Shown here: positions 8,353 to 17,641 of the stretch, one piece after another
How the letters are laid out: each line of letters opens with the position of its first letter
Position numbering within the stretch: position 1 is the stretch's first letter
DNA from: JAXLWB01 sp046328715
GTDB lineage: Bacteria; Chloroflexota; Anaerolineae; Caldilineales; Caldilineaceae
Reading direction: 5' to 3'
Assembly (NCBI GenBank): GCA_046328715.1
Contig: JAXLWB010000024.1
Coordinates: 62,001 to 126,000, forward strand
Length of the DNA stretch: 64,000 nucleotides
Notes under the pieces: generated by a model
The model's database searches: none
Told to the model about the DNA's origin: nothing
Seen by the model: only the letters and a program-made list of their open reading frames with translations
Position numbers and translations under genes: made by a program

Positions 8353-9609
8353 TTACCCCTTCTTCTTACCCAACTTCACCAATTCACGGGCGATATTGAG
8401 TGCCGCTTCTGGCTTCGCTAATTCTTCGAGTGCGTGTTCCATTTCGACCCGTTGCAGCGGGCGTTGTAGCAAATTGAGCAACATTGGCTTCAGTTCCTCG
8501 CCAAGCGCTTCATCCGGAATCACAACTGCCCCGCCATACTTGGCCAACAACTCAGCGTTATCCTCTTGCTTTACCCCGGTCAATGGCACCAGGATCGATG
8601 GCAACTTTGCCACTGGGTATTCGCCTAAGGCGCTTGCCCCAGCGCGTGATATGGTCAAATCCGCTGCGGCAAGGGCCAATGCCATTTCTTCGTGTAGATA
8701 TGCTGCTGGATGGTAGCGGTTGACGAGTGGCTCACGCAAACTAAGTTTCTGCTCTTCAAACAGTGGCCAGTCCCGTGTTCCAACTACATGAAGGATATGT
8801 GCCTCGTTTAGCACCTCAGGCAGTAGCGCCCACGTTGCTCGGTTGATACTGCGTGCGCCTGAACTGCCTCCCCAAACCAGCACCAAAGGCACCTCATCGA
8901 GCAGGGGGCGATGCAAGGACTGGGCCAATGTTCGTCGTGCCTGGGTGCGATCTTGCGCCGCTTCGAGCACTTCTTGCCGTACTGGGTAGCCGGTGACGAC
9001 AGCCTTACCGCGTGGTGCGGTTCCACCAAAGTACTGTGCTGCCTCTTCAAAGCTCACTGCAACTCTCTGCGCCAACTTGCTCATCCAACGAATGGCCCAG
9101 CCGGGTGACATGTCGGGCAGGTAGATCAACACCGGAACGCCGCATTGCCAACAGGCGATGACCATTGGGGCACAGACATAACCACCGGTTACAAAACAGA
9201 CATCAGGCTTGGTTTCGGCAATGATCTGCTTGCTCTGGCCGATCCCAACCCTCATCTTGTTCAAGCTGCTGACTACAGTCAACGGGTTCTTGCCCTTGAT
9301 CTGTCCACTCTCAATGCTGCGATAGGCAATGCCAGCCCGCTCGACTAAGCTGCGCTCCATGCCATTGGCACTGCCTACCCAGAGCAGATCCATCGCTTCC
9401 TGGAAGGCTGTTCCCGGTTCAAGAACGGCGACTGTTGCTGGAGCGGCTGCTACTGATGCGGCTGACGCTGCTGCTTTTGGTTGTTTTGGAGCGGCTGGAG
9501 CGCTGTTCACCACTCCCAGTTCGGCCAGTGCCACTGCGAGTTGTGGCACTACGGCGAGTGCTGGGTAGACGTGACCCCCCGTTCCGCCCCCGGAAATCAA
9601 AACGCGCAT
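8353..9609 (-). CDS. murG: Lipid II synthase MurG with Ala/Pro-rich insertion
   Basis: Glycosyltransferase that adds GlcNAc to lipid I. 418 residues from ATG 9607-9609, against roughly 355-370 for the family. The start is fixed by the acceptor loop MRVLISGGGTGGHVYPALAVV. After it comes an extra 35-40-residue Ala/Pro/Lys segment (about 34-72), then the normal LLWVGSANGMERSLVERAGI. The donor-site motifs LVWGGSSGARSIN, SRAGASALGE and LPSILVPLTGVKQEDNA are present. The first 64 codons overlap the end of ftsW in another frame, and the insertion is encoded in that overlap. Confidence 0.96.
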   Translation of the reverse strand: MRVLISGGGTGGHVYPALAVVPQLAVALAELGVVNSAPAAPKQPKAAASAASVAAAPATVAVLEPGTAFQEAMDLLWVGSANGMERSLVERAGIAYRSIESGQIKGKNPLTVVSSLNKMRVGIGQSKQIIAETKPDVCFVTGGYVCAPMVIACWQCGVPVLIYLPDMSPGWAIRWMSKLAQRVAVSFEEAAQYFGGTAPRGKAVVTGYPVRQEVLEAAQDRTQARRTLAQSLHRPLLDEVPLVLVWGGSSGARSINRATWALLPEVLNEAHILHVVGTRDWPLFEEQKLSLREPLVNRYHPAAYLHEEMALALAAADLTISRAGASALGEYPVAKLPSILVPLTGVKQEDNAELLAKYGGAVVIPDEALGEELKPMLLNLLQRPLQRVEMEHALEELAKPEAALNIARELVKLGKKKG

Positions 9610-10831
9610 ATGCAAAAAGCCTCGAAAGAGTCGACTGGCGCACTTCATCGACCTGTTTCAACGTATCACGCACGGGCAATTCTCGATCACGGGCGACGAC
9701 TTTTGCTGAACGATGATCGATGCCGGCTCGTGAAATGCTCAATAAAATGCCAACTGCACCCAGTGTCGTTACAATTGAACTGCCGCCATAGCTAACAAAG
9801 GGCAGCGTAACGCCTGTGGGTGGCACCGCTGCTACAATTACAGCGGCGTGAAGTAGGGCCTGCAACACCAATAAACTAGTCAAGCCAGTGGCTAACAACA
9901 TGCCGAAGTTATCGGGTGCGCGCAGTGCCGTGCGCAATCCTCGATGGGCAAGCAGCGCAAAGAGTAAGACCAACACCAGCGCACCAAGCAAGCCAGTCTC
10001 TTCCCCGATTACGGCAAAGATATTGTCAGTCCAACTGAGTGGCAGCGCCCCATGCTGTGCCTCGCCTTGACCAATCCCTTCACCAAAAAGGCCACCACGG
10101 TTAAGTGCTGCAATTCCTTGCTTTACCTGATATTCTTGACTACCCAGTGGATTCCAAACCGAATCCAGATATTTCTGCATACGACCAGCGGCATAGTCGC
10201 TGTACTGCACGATCACCCAGAAGGTTACCGCCGCCGCCAGGCCGATCAAACCAAGCTGACGCAAATCAGCGCCGGCAATAAAGAACATGATCGACGAGGT
10301 CGCCACGACCAGGATTGCCGTGCTAATGCTTGGTTGGAGCATGATGAGCAAGGTCAACACACCGAGCAAGATACCAAAGGGCAGCAAGCCAACCCGAATG
10401 TCACGGATGCGCTCGCCCTTGCTCGATAGCCAGGCGCTGATATAAATGACGATAATGATCTTCACCGGCTCGCTCGGCTGCACCGAACCATCAAAGAAGG
10501 TGCGGGTTGCACCATACTTTTCGGCTCCAAAGGTAATGACAGCGAGCATCGCCAACAACCCGGCACCCATCATCACAATACTTACCCGTTGCCACCATTG
10601 ATAGGGAATACGTGCCAATACGATCGCCGCTACCGAACCAATGATGCCCCAGATCAACTGACGACTGAGAAAATAGAAGGGATGATCTGCTCCCTCCATG
10701 CTCCAGGAGAAGCTGGCGCTGAAAACCATGACGGCACCAATGATCAGCAGCGTCGCTACGATCGATACCAACGCCCAATCGGTTTGGGGGACGCTTTGGT
10801 TGCGATTTTCAGCCTTTATTGTCGCTGCCAT
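9419..10831 (-). CDS. ftsW: Lipid II polymerase FtsW with Ser/Arg-rich tail
   Basis: SEDS-family glycosyltransferase of the division septum. 470 residues; the ten-helix core ends near residue 375. The SEDS motifs are present: the ATRTFFDG...QPSEPVK loop, GLFGEGIGQGEAQ, the acidic IGEETGLLGA and PPTGVTLPFVSYGGSS. After the core comes a cytoplasmic tail of about 95 residues that becomes strongly Ser/Arg-rich (GRTGSGEQRSSRSKTTKSSS). The last 63 codons overlap murG. The start overlaps the end of murD by 16 nt. Confidence 0.95.
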   Translation of the reverse strand: MAATIKAENRNQSVPQTDWALVSIVATLLIIGAVMVFSASFSWSMEGADHPFYFLSRQLIWGIIGSVAAIVLARIPYQWWQRVSIVMMGAGLLAMLAVITFGAEKYGATRTFFDGSVQPSEPVKIIIVIYISAWLSSKGERIRDIRVGLLPFGILLGVLTLLIMLQPSISTAILVVATSSIMFFIAGADLRQLGLIGLAAAVTFWVIVQYSDYAAGRMQKYLDSVWNPLGSQEYQVKQGIAALNRGGLFGEGIGQGEAQHGALPLSWTDNIFAVIGEETGLLGALVLVLLFALLAHRGLRTALRAPDNFGMLLATGLTSLLVLQALLHAAVIVAAVPPTGVTLPFVSYGGSSIVTTLGAVGILLSISRAGIDHRSAKVVARDRELPVRDTLKQVDEVRQSTLSRLFAYARFDFRGRNGGSRLPSTRRSATTRSGTGRTGSGEQRSSRSKTTKSSSVSRISSSRSSNSRRS

Positions 10832-12366
10832 AGTACGCGTCCACCGTTCATCGTTTCATCGATCTGTTCTTTGACCAACTTGCGAAAATTTTCACCACGT
10901 TCCTCAAAGTCACGATAGGCGTCGTAACTGGTGCCTCCCGGTGAAAGTAATACGACCGTATTGGAATGGGCGGAACGGGCAGCAAGCTCAACAGCTTCGC
11001 CAAGTTGCTGGACAATGGCGCAACCCGGTGTTTTGCGCCCCAATTCTTCTGCCCGTTGACGTACGACATCCACAACCATCGGTCCCGCCTGACCAAACCC
11101 AATCAAGAAACTAACTCGTTCCAATACCTCATCAGCAAAGGTTTGCCAGGGCAGATTCTTATCTTTTCCACCCGTTAACAGAATCAACATCTGCTGCTGC
11201 GGGTCAAAACTGCGCAGTGCAGCTACGGCCCGCTCTGGCGCGGTGGCAATGCTGTCATTGATCCAGGTGACGCCTGCAAATTCGGCGACAATTTCCAGCC
11301 GATGTGGTACCCCGGCAAAGGTACGAGCTACCTGGCCCATTGCCTCGGGAGTGGCTCCTGCTGCGCCACTGATCGCTGCTGCTGCCAAAATGTTGCTCAC
11401 GTTGTGATCTCCCCGCAACTTGATTTCGCTGCGTCGACAGATGGGTGCATCCTTGTACAAAAGCCGATCTCCCTCCAGCCAAGCACCCGCTGTAAGTGGC
11501 TGGGTGCGACTGAAAAAGATGGGAGGAGATTGGAGATTGGTAAGCTGAGATTTGGCTGACTCTAGAACAGGCTCCAAATTCCAGGTCAAAGGGAGTGGAT
11601 TTTCCTCAAATCTCTGACCACCAATCTCTAATCTCTGAGTAACTGCGTCGTCGGCATTCAAAACCACCTTCGAGGTCGGACGCAGATGTCCCAGCAAGTT
11701 AAACTTGGCTGCCGCATAGGCTGCCATCGACGGATGACGATCCAGATGATTGGGCGTAATATTGGTGATTGCTGCCACATCTGGTCCCAAGTCATTCAAC
11801 GAGCCGAAAACCAAACTTTGATCAAACAGCTCAAGCTGAAAGCTACTTAGCTCTAAGAGCAACGGCTCGCCGGGTTGAATTTCATCCAACCGATCCAACA
11901 ACGGTCTGCCAATATTGCCACCGACATGAACCCGTTTGCCGCTAGCTTCGAGCATCAAACCAGTCAACGTCGTCGTCGTCGTCTTACCACTGCTTCCCGT
12001 AACGGCGAGGGTGGGGCCGAGCCCTCGCTCTTGCGCAATTTGAAACGTGAGCAAGCTATCGTTGCTTAAGCGTATGCCTCGTTGGATTGCCGCTTGCACA
12101 ATTTCAATCTGCGGCGGCACGCCTCCACTTAAGCAGACCAAGTCACAACCATCCAACAGTGAAAGAGGGTGACCGCCTACAGCGAGCTGCACCGGCAGAT
12201 TGTCCAACTTGGCTAGGTCACCTTTGAGCTTTTCTTCATTCGCCACATCGCTGATCGTCACTCGTGCGCCTTGCTGCACAAAGAAGCGAGCCAGCGCCAA
12301 CCCTTGCCGAGCTAGGCCAAGAATCAAAATATTACGGTTGGAAAACGCGAACTTGTGATGACTCAC
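10816..12366 (-). CDS. murD: UDP-N-acetylmuramoylalanine--D-glutamate ligase MurD
   Basis: Adds D-Glu to UDP-MurNAc-L-Ala. 516 residues, longer than the usual 440-460. The Rossmann start ILILGLARQGLALA, the ATP loop TGSSGKTTTTT (123-133), ITNITPNHLDRH, GDHNVSNILAA and LLTGGKDKNL are intact. Residues 243-282, between the central and C-terminal domains, are an extra segment encoded by a word-type inverted repeat (11521-11640). The catalytic motifs lie outside it, so the protein is probably functional. Confidence 0.96.
   Translation of the reverse strand: MSHHKFAFSNRNILILGLARQGLALARFFVQQGARVTISDVANEEKLKGDLAKLDNLPVQLAVGGHPLSLLDGCDLVCLSGGVPPQIEIVQAAIQRGIRLSNDSLLTFQIAQERGLGPTLAVTGSSGKTTTTTLTGLMLEASGKRVHVGGNIGRPLLDRLDEIQPGEPLLLELSSFQLELFDQSLVFGSLNDLGPDVAAITNITPNHLDRHPSMAAYAAAKFNLLGHLRPTSKVVLNADDAVTQRLEIGGQRFEENPLPLTWNLEPVLESAKSQLTNLQSPPIFFSRTQPLTAGAWLEGDRLLYKDAPICRRSEIKLRGDHNVSNILAAAAISGAAGATPEAMGQVARTFAGVPHRLEIVAEFAGVTWINDSIATAPERAVAALRSFDPQQQMLILLTGGKDKNLPWQTFADEVLERVSFLIGFGQAGPMVVDVVRQRAEELGRKTPGCAIVQQLGEAVELAARSAHSNTVVLLSPGGTSYDAYRDFEERGENFRKLVKEQIDETMNGGRVLWQRQ
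11521..11640. repeat. Word-type inverted repeat inside the murD reading frame
   Basis: Left arm 11521-11555 and right arm 11604-11640 are imperfect complements of about 32 bp, built from the word AGATTGGAGATTGG (AGAGATTAGAGATTGG on the other arm). The spacer is about 48 nt. It is the same kind of structure as the intergenic hairpins in this window, but it is read through in frame as murD residues 243-282. Confidence 0.75.
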
Positions 12367-12412
12367 GGTACCATTACTTTCTCAGAACCACTGCTATATA
12401 CTACACTCATTT

Positions 12413-12544
12413 ACCCCACCCTAGCCCTCTCCAGCTTGGGGAGGGAACTGTCACGGGATCAATAATGATGATTCGATAGTCGAAATAACAAAATTGGCCC
12501 TGTGACTATCCCCTCCCTTGCCAGGGGAGGGTTAGGGTGGGGTT
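12413..12544. repeat. 132-bp palindromic element, copy 2 (MITE-like)
   Basis: Left end ACCCCACCCTAGCCCTC, right end complementary. Subterminal blocks GGGAGGGAACTGTCACGGG (left) and CCCTGTGACTATCCCCTCCC (right) are also complementary. Compared with copy 1, the GAACTGT and GGATA subterminal variants are swapped between ends, so the two copies lie in opposite orientation. It fills the 181-bp spacer between mraY and murD. Confidence 0.85.
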
Positions 12545-12547
12545 GTT

Positions 12548-13705
12548 TTACACGAGCGCCAACGCCACACCTAACATTCCACTCAACACCGCCACCAACC
12601 AGAAGCGCTCCTTGATCTGCATCTCGCTCCAGCCAAGTAGTTCAAAATGATGATGCAAGGGGGCCATCCGAAAAACACGGCGACCTTCGCCATACATGCG
12701 GCGAGTCAGTTTGAAGTAATAGCGTTGTAGAATCACGCTTCCTGCTTCAGCGACAAAGACAAAGCCAACGATCGGCAACAACAACCATTGACCAGTCATC
12801 AATGCTACCAGTGCTAGCGTTGCGCCCAGGGCCAAACTCCCAGTGTCGCCCATAAACAGTTGGGCGGGATGGGCGTTGTACCAAAGGAAGGCCAGCAGCG
12901 CACCGACAATCGTAAAGCAGAAGGCCACCAAATAGGTCTGCTCCTGCAAATAGGCGATGATCCCGTAGCTGGCAAAGGCAATGCTAGCAGTACTGCCCGC
13001 CAGGCTGTCGAGCCCGTCGGTGAAGTTCACGGCATTGCTGAAGCTGACAATGATGAAGGTCGCCAGCGGAATCATCCACGGCCCGATCTTAAAAAAGCCA
13101 CCAAAGTAGGGACCGACCAGATAAGGAATGCCGATATAATCCCACTGAAACAGGAAGTAGAGTACACAGGCAATGATCAGTGCAAAGAGAATCTGAAAGC
13201 TCAGCTTGATGGATTCGCTCATGCCTTCACCCTTGCCGCGCAACCCCTTTACCCCTTGCCAATCATCAATCGCACCAAGGATGGCATGCGAACCTAAGCA
13301 AAAGAAGAGCAGAATCGTGCTGGTGCCGATGGTGTTGAGACCCCAAATTGTCACTGCGTTGAGCAGACCCGTGATGAGCAGTACGGGCACGACGATCAAA
13401 ATGCCACCCATGGTTGGCGTTCCGGTCTTTACTTCGTGGCTGGAAGGACCATCAATCCGAATCTGTTTGCCGATCTTGTACTTTTTCAGTTGTGTGATCA
13501 GCGCGTTGCCCCACACTACTGCCAGAAGAAAACTTACTGTACCCAACGTCAATGCATATGCCATAGAAGCACCCACTCCCGATTTGCCCGTGAGTCGTCC
13601 GCTCAATAAATTCATTACATAAATCAAAATAAAACCAAGTGCCGAAGTGGTGAGCAATGAGAGCTTGTAGCGTTGTGTGGACCAATCACGCGGATAAATT
13701 CGCAT
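12548..13705 (-). CDS. mraY: Phospho-MurNAc-pentapeptide-transferase MraY
   Basis: Transfers phospho-MurNAc-pentapeptide to undecaprenyl phosphate, making lipid I. 385 residues with about ten membrane segments. Family signatures are GTPTMGGILIV, the aspartate pair in AIDDWQGVKG, NAVNFTDGLDSLAG, LFMGDTGSLALG and the histidine loop APLHHHFELLGWSE. The ATG overlaps the murF stop by one base (TGATG), indicating translational coupling. The stop lies 3 nt from palindromic element copy 2. Confidence 0.97.
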   Translation of the reverse strand: MRIYPRDWSTQRYKLSLLTTSALGFILIYVMNLLSGRLTGKSGVGASMAYALTLGTVSFLLAVVWGNALITQLKKYKIGKQIRIDGPSSHEVKTGTPTMGGILIVVPVLLITGLLNAVTIWGLNTIGTSTILLFFCLGSHAILGAIDDWQGVKGLRGKGEGMSESIKLSFQILFALIIACVLYFLFQWDYIGIPYLVGPYFGGFFKIGPWMIPLATFIIVSFSNAVNFTDGLDSLAGSTASIAFASYGIIAYLQEQTYLVAFCFTIVGALLAFLWYNAHPAQLFMGDTGSLALGATLALVALMTGQWLLLPIVGFVFVAEAGSVILQRYYFKLTRRMYGEGRRVFRMAPLHHHFELLGWSEMQIKERFWLVAVLSGMLGVALALV

Positions 13706-15228
13706 CAGTGCACCGTGCCTTTTGTTACTGAGATCTGCGTCGCAATGGTCTCCATGCCAACTGCACGGCTCCCTTTGACTAACACCAGATCATTTGCCTT
13801 CAATGTAGCGTGTAAAAATTCAATTGTTTCTTCAAAAGCCTTGAATGAATGAATCTGCGCATCTGGCAAGCCAGCATCGCGTGCTGCCTCGCCGATCAAT
13901 TGCCCTAAGTCACCTACTGTAATTAAGTGATCGACCACGACTGCGGCCCGTCTCCCAACAAGCTGATGCCCTTCGGCACTGGCACTGCCCAATTCTCGCA
14001 TGTCGCCTAACACAGCAATTCGCTCGCCTGTGTCGGCTGGTTCGATGTCGGCCAGCAAGTTCAAGGCAGCAATCGTACTGGCTGGACTGGCGTTGTAGGT
14101 GTCGTCGATCACGGTCGCGCCGTTGACACCGCGAACGACCACCAGTCGCAACTGGCTGGGCAGACTCTGCATCCCGGCGATGATCTCGTCCCAACCCATA
14201 CCCTCGACCAGTCCTAAAGCTGCGGCACGCAACGCCGTATGAACGCTATGGCGGCCCAACAACGGTACACGCACATGAACCGATTCAACTTTTTGACTCT
14301 CGGGCGGGCGATAATGAAAGCGAAAACGGATGCCATCCATCCCGGCGCTGGTGATTTCATCGGCCCAAAGATCGGCTTCTGGGGTTTCGCCGTAGCGAAA
14401 GATCTTGGCCTGCGTCATCTCGGCCATGGGGCGGATCAGTTCATCATCCCAGTTGAGAATGGCCACACCGCCATCATCGGCTGTTGGGAGCGCTTGGACT
14501 AACTCAGACTTGGCTTTTGCGATATTTTCAATTGTACCCAGTCGCTCCAGATGAACTGGACCTATGTTAGTCACAATCCCTACATGTGGCCGCGCTAATT
14601 CGCACAATCTTCTGATTTCTCCCAGCGCATACATTGCCATTTCGAGCACAGCGCACTGATAACTTTCATCCAGGGCCAGTAAGGTCAGTGGCAGACCTTC
14701 TTCGCTGTTCAAGTTGCCGGGATTATGCAATGTCTCATACTTGCGCCGCATCACGGCTGAGGCGAGTTCCTTAGTCGAGGTTTTCCCAATGCTCCCGGTG
14801 ATGCCGATCACGCGCAGGGTAGGCTGGCTATGGTGCACCCGTTGAAAGCCGCCGACCCGTTGTAAGGCATGGGTGCAATTGTCGACCAGATAGGCAATGG
14901 TGGTGGGCATCTGCTCCCAATCTGCCTTGATCGGGCCGTGATTTGCTCGACAATCGACGATCCACGCTCCCGACTCAGCTGCCATGGCCTGGCCCCGCTC
15001 TTCGCAGAAGATGGCGCTTGCCCCATTTTGAATGGCGGAGGCAATAAATTGGTGGCCATCTGTCCGCTGTCCCGCCAAGGCGACAAACAGGTCGCCCTTG
15101 CCAATGTCGCGATTATCAAGCGCCGCAAATCCAATCGGCAACGCAGGCAACGCCAACGGTGGCAACTGTCCCGTCAGTGCTTGCCAAGTCGTATGGTGAG
15201 TGATCTTCGTTGCAATTCGTGGACGCAT
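13705..15228 (-). CDS. murF: UDP-MurNAc-tripeptide--D-alanyl-D-alanine ligase MurF
   Basis: Adds the D-Ala-D-Ala dipeptide to the muramyl tripeptide. 507 residues. N-terminal UDP-binding domain (AALDNRDIGKGDLFVAL, GQRTDGHQFI), ATP loop GITGSIGKTSTKEL, ITNIGPVHLERLG, LPSQLRLVVVRGVNGATVIDDTYNASP cut by the usual domain boundary, and VLGDMRELG. Some residues around 105-135 (FQRVHHSQPTL region) look like a small extension before the ATP loop. The 45-nt gap to ftsI contains a small GCGCAT/ATGCGC hairpin at 15240-15257. Confidence 0.96.
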   Translation of the reverse strand: MRPRIATKITHHTTWQALTGQLPPLALPALPIGFAALDNRDIGKGDLFVALAGQRTDGHQFIASAIQNGASAIFCEERGQAMAAESGAWIVDCRANHGPIKADWEQMPTTIAYLVDNCTHALQRVGGFQRVHHSQPTLRVIGITGSIGKTSTKELASAVMRRKYETLHNPGNLNSEEGLPLTLLALDESYQCAVLEMAMYALGEIRRLCELARPHVGIVTNIGPVHLERLGTIENIAKAKSELVQALPTADDGGVAILNWDDELIRPMAEMTQAKIFRYGETPEADLWADEITSAGMDGIRFRFHYRPPESQKVESVHVRVPLLGRHSVHTALRAAALGLVEGMGWDEIIAGMQSLPSQLRLVVVRGVNGATVIDDTYNASPASTIAALNLLADIEPADTGERIAVLGDMRELGSASAEGHQLVGRRAAVVVDHLITVGDLGQLIGEAARDAGLPDAQIHSFKAFEETIEFLHATLKANDLVLVKGSRAVGMETIATQISVTKGTVH

Positions 15229-15273
15229 GGTTTTCGCAAGCGCATTTAAGGATGCGCACTAAACGAATATCGG

Positions 15274-17073
15274 TTAATTTGCCAGCCGCACATCATCTGG
15301 CGGAATGTTTAAGTGCAGGAAAAGCCGTCGAGCTACCCGCCCAAAGATGGGCACTGCATTCTGGTCCGCCCACTGAGTGAGTTTGAAATCAGGACGCTCG
15401 ATCTTCACCAAAATCACAAATTTCGGGTCGTCGGCTGGCGCAAAGCCGATAAAACTACCGACGATCTGGTCTTCCAAGTAACCATCCGGCCCGGGTATCT
15501 GGGCCGTACCGCTCTTGCCAGCCACCTTGTAGCCCAGCACGCTGGCAGCAATGTTCGAGGTCTGCACTGTCTCGACCATCATCTCGGTCAATTCTTTGGC
15601 ATATTGCTCTTGAATCACTTGGTGGACGACGGTCGGTTCCGTGGTCAAGACTCGACCATTGACCACTCGGCTCTGCACTACGTAAGGGCGCATCAACTTG
15701 CCGCCGTTGGCGATGGCTGCCGCCGCATTTACCATCTGCAATGGAGTTACTGCAATACCTTGACCGAAACTATTGGTACAAAGATCCGACTGACTCCAAT
15801 CCTCATTACCTGGCGTCTTCAACAACCCGGCAATTTCACCGCCTAGATCGATTTCAGTAGGTGAGCCGAAACCGAAGCGGCGTACATATTGATAGAAGTT
15901 TGCTTCTCCAACTTTCTCCGCTACCTGCGACGTGACCACATTGAGTGAGAGGGCTAGGGCTTTTGTCACATCGACGATGCCGTAGGCGGTGCGGTTGGCA
16001 TTCATGATGATGCGTGTGCCACACTCTACCGATCCAACATCTTGAAACGGCATGGTCGGCGTTACTGTCTCTGTGTCAAGCGCCGTGGCCATCGTGATGA
16101 TCTTAAAAATCGAGCCGGGCTCGTACTGTTCACTAATGGCAGGGTCGAGAAAACGCTCGTAGGGTGCATCGCTGTAGTGATTCGGATCGTAGTTGGGCCA
16201 ACTTGCCATAGCCAGAATCGCACCGGTTGAGGGTTCCATAACAATGATCGTGCCTTTCTGGGCCCGATAGCGTTCCATCCCTTGGCGAAGTTCATCTTCG
16301 ACAATCCATTGCGCTCCACGGTCAATTGTCAACACCAAATCATTGCCACTCACCGAAGGAAGAAAGCGTAACACATCGGATGGTAACGAATTCAGTGGCG
16401 CAACGACCTGGTTGGAGGCACTGCCATTGCCTTCAGCACGGAGGAAGCGATCATAGTAGCGTTCGACACCATTCAGGCTTTCTCGGTTAAGATTGACCAA
16501 CCCAACGATATAATTGGCTAGCGAATCTTGTGGATAGTAGCGCACAGGAATCGGCTCGAGTGCGACATATAAAATTGCTGCACTGTCATCGCGCTGGGCA
16601 ACATCCTTCTGAAAATTCAATAAAGCCTCACCCTGGTCGAGCGAAATTTTGTCAGCCAGCGATGTCCACTTCTTCTGCTCGTCGCTCTTCAAAACAGTAA
16701 AAACAGAATCAATTGGTGTGCCAACCAGTGCATTGAGCTGTTGTGCCACCAGCATCCGGTCATCGTCCGTCTCAATCAGGTCGGGTGAGGCGGTCAACTG
16801 ATAATAGAAGCGGTCGGCTGCCAGCAGTTCACCGTGGCGATCGACAATCGTGCCACGTGGTTGCGCCTTAAGTGCCACATCAAAACGATTCGTCTGTTGC
16901 GCTGAGGTAAATAGTTGTACACTGACCAAGCGCGCCATCACGACGATGACCAGAAGGAAAAGTCCAAAGGCCAATAGCCAAAAACGCCAACGCTGACGTG
17001 TCTGAAAATCGTCGGCGATGGCAGGAGTTGCTCTATCAAGATTTGGGGCCAGCCATTGTGCTTGTTCGCTCAT
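15274..17073 (-). CDS. ftsI: Septal peptidoglycan transpeptidase FtsI/PBP2-class (class B PBP)
   Basis: Class B penicillin-binding protein that crosslinks septal peptidoglycan with FtsW. 599 residues. A single N-terminal membrane anchor (LLAFGLFLLVIVVMARL, about 33-49) is followed by the RGTIVDRHGELLA dimerisation motif. The transpeptidase domain has SIFK (active serine in EPGSIFKI), SLN and KSGTA. No PASTA domain is visible at the C-terminus. Position between murF and the FtsL-like gene supports FtsI rather than an elongation PBP. Confidence 0.94.
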   Translation of the reverse strand: MSEQAQWLAPNLDRATPAIADDFQTRQRWRFWLLAFGLFLLVIVVMARLVSVQLFTSAQQTNRFDVALKAQPRGTIVDRHGELLAADRFYYQLTASPDLIETDDDRMLVAQQLNALVGTPIDSVFTVLKSDEQKKWTSLADKISLDQGEALLNFQKDVAQRDDSAAILYVALEPIPVRYYPQDSLANYIVGLVNLNRESLNGVERYYDRFLRAEGNGSASNQVVAPLNSLPSDVLRFLPSVSGNDLVLTIDRGAQWIVEDELRQGMERYRAQKGTIIVMEPSTGAILAMASWPNYDPNHYSDAPYERFLDPAISEQYEPGSIFKIITMATALDTETVTPTMPFQDVGSVECGTRIIMNANRTAYGIVDVTKALALSLNVVTSQVAEKVGEANFYQYVRRFGFGSPTEIDLGGEIAGLLKTPGNEDWSQSDLCTNSFGQGIAVTPLQMVNAAAAIANGGKLMRPYVVQSRVVNGRVLTTEPTVVHQVIQEQYAKELTEMMVETVQTSNIAASVLGYKVAGKSGTAQIPGPDGYLEDQIVGSFIGFAPADDPKFVILVKIERPDFKLTQWADQNAVPIFGRVARRLFLHLNIPPDDVRLAN

Positions 17074-17085
17074 GGTGTGTGGGTG

Positions 17086-17135
17086 GCGGGTGGCGAATGG
17101 CAGGTACTATATGATACCCGCCATTCGCCACCCGC
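17086..17135. repeat. Perfect 16-bp hairpin between ftsL-like gene and ftsI
   Basis: GCGGGTGGCGAATGGC (17086-17101) is exactly complementary to 17120-17135, and the loop can extend the stem through GGTA/TACC. It occupies nearly all of the 66-nt spacer, directly upstream of the ftsI start. The word GTGGCGGGTGGCGA recurs at 41092-41105. Confidence 0.9.
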
Positions 17136-17139
17136 TTTC

Positions 17140-17589
17140 TTACGGCTGATTCAGTGCGACACCTTCATTTTCATCCAATCGATTGACGATGGTACGTTCG
17201 CCGACCACGAATTTGCGCTCCACCATTGGTTCATAGCCTTGTTGCATGGCCTGTTGATAGACCTGATCCAAGGAAGCGCTTTGGTTGATCTGCCAGACCA
17301 GTTCGGCATTCTGACGTTCGATATGAGCTTGTTGGGCTTGTAATTCCAGGAGTGTGCTCTGCTTTTGCATCACCTGCACGGAAAGCATGACATGCATTCC
17401 CATCGCCCCCGCAACTAGCAATAAGAGGATGAAGAATACTAGAAAAGATTGTATGCTTGACGGCAACTGCAAGACGTCAGCCACCTGTTGCCAACCAATT
17501 CCCAAAGTAGTATCTGGGTGAGGTTGACTAACCCGTGGAGTCCGCTGTGATTGTGCCAGAGCCTGGGTCAATGAAGATTGCTGCAACAT
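17140..17589 (-). CDS. FtsL-like bitopic divisome protein
   Basis: 149 residues: a cytoplasmic N-terminus of about 47, one membrane helix (FLVFFILLLLVAGAMGMHVML, about 49-69, written in part here) and a coiled-coil stretch rich in Gln (LELQAQQAHIERQNAELVWQ). The size, topology and coiled coil match FtsL/FtsB-type proteins, and the position between rsmH and ftsI is the canonical ftsL slot. There is no sequence signature strong enough to assign it outright. Confidence 0.72.
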   Translation of the reverse strand: MLQQSSLTQALAQSQRTPRVSQPHPDTTLGIGWQQVADVLQLPSSIQSFLVFFILLLLVAGAMGMHVMLSVQVMQKQSTLLELQAQQAHIERQNAELVWQINQSASLDQVYQQAMQQGYEPMVERKFVVGERTIVNRLDENEGVALNQP

Positions 17590-17641
17590 TGGTTCCCTTT
17601 CGATGATTGCGATGATGAGTGCGACGGTGGACGATATTAAG

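Noticed and set aside
9419..9700. Frameshift error making murG look extended
   Set aside because: MurG core residues before and after the insertion are in one frame, and FtsW is open to its own stop, so no single indel restores standard lengths of both.
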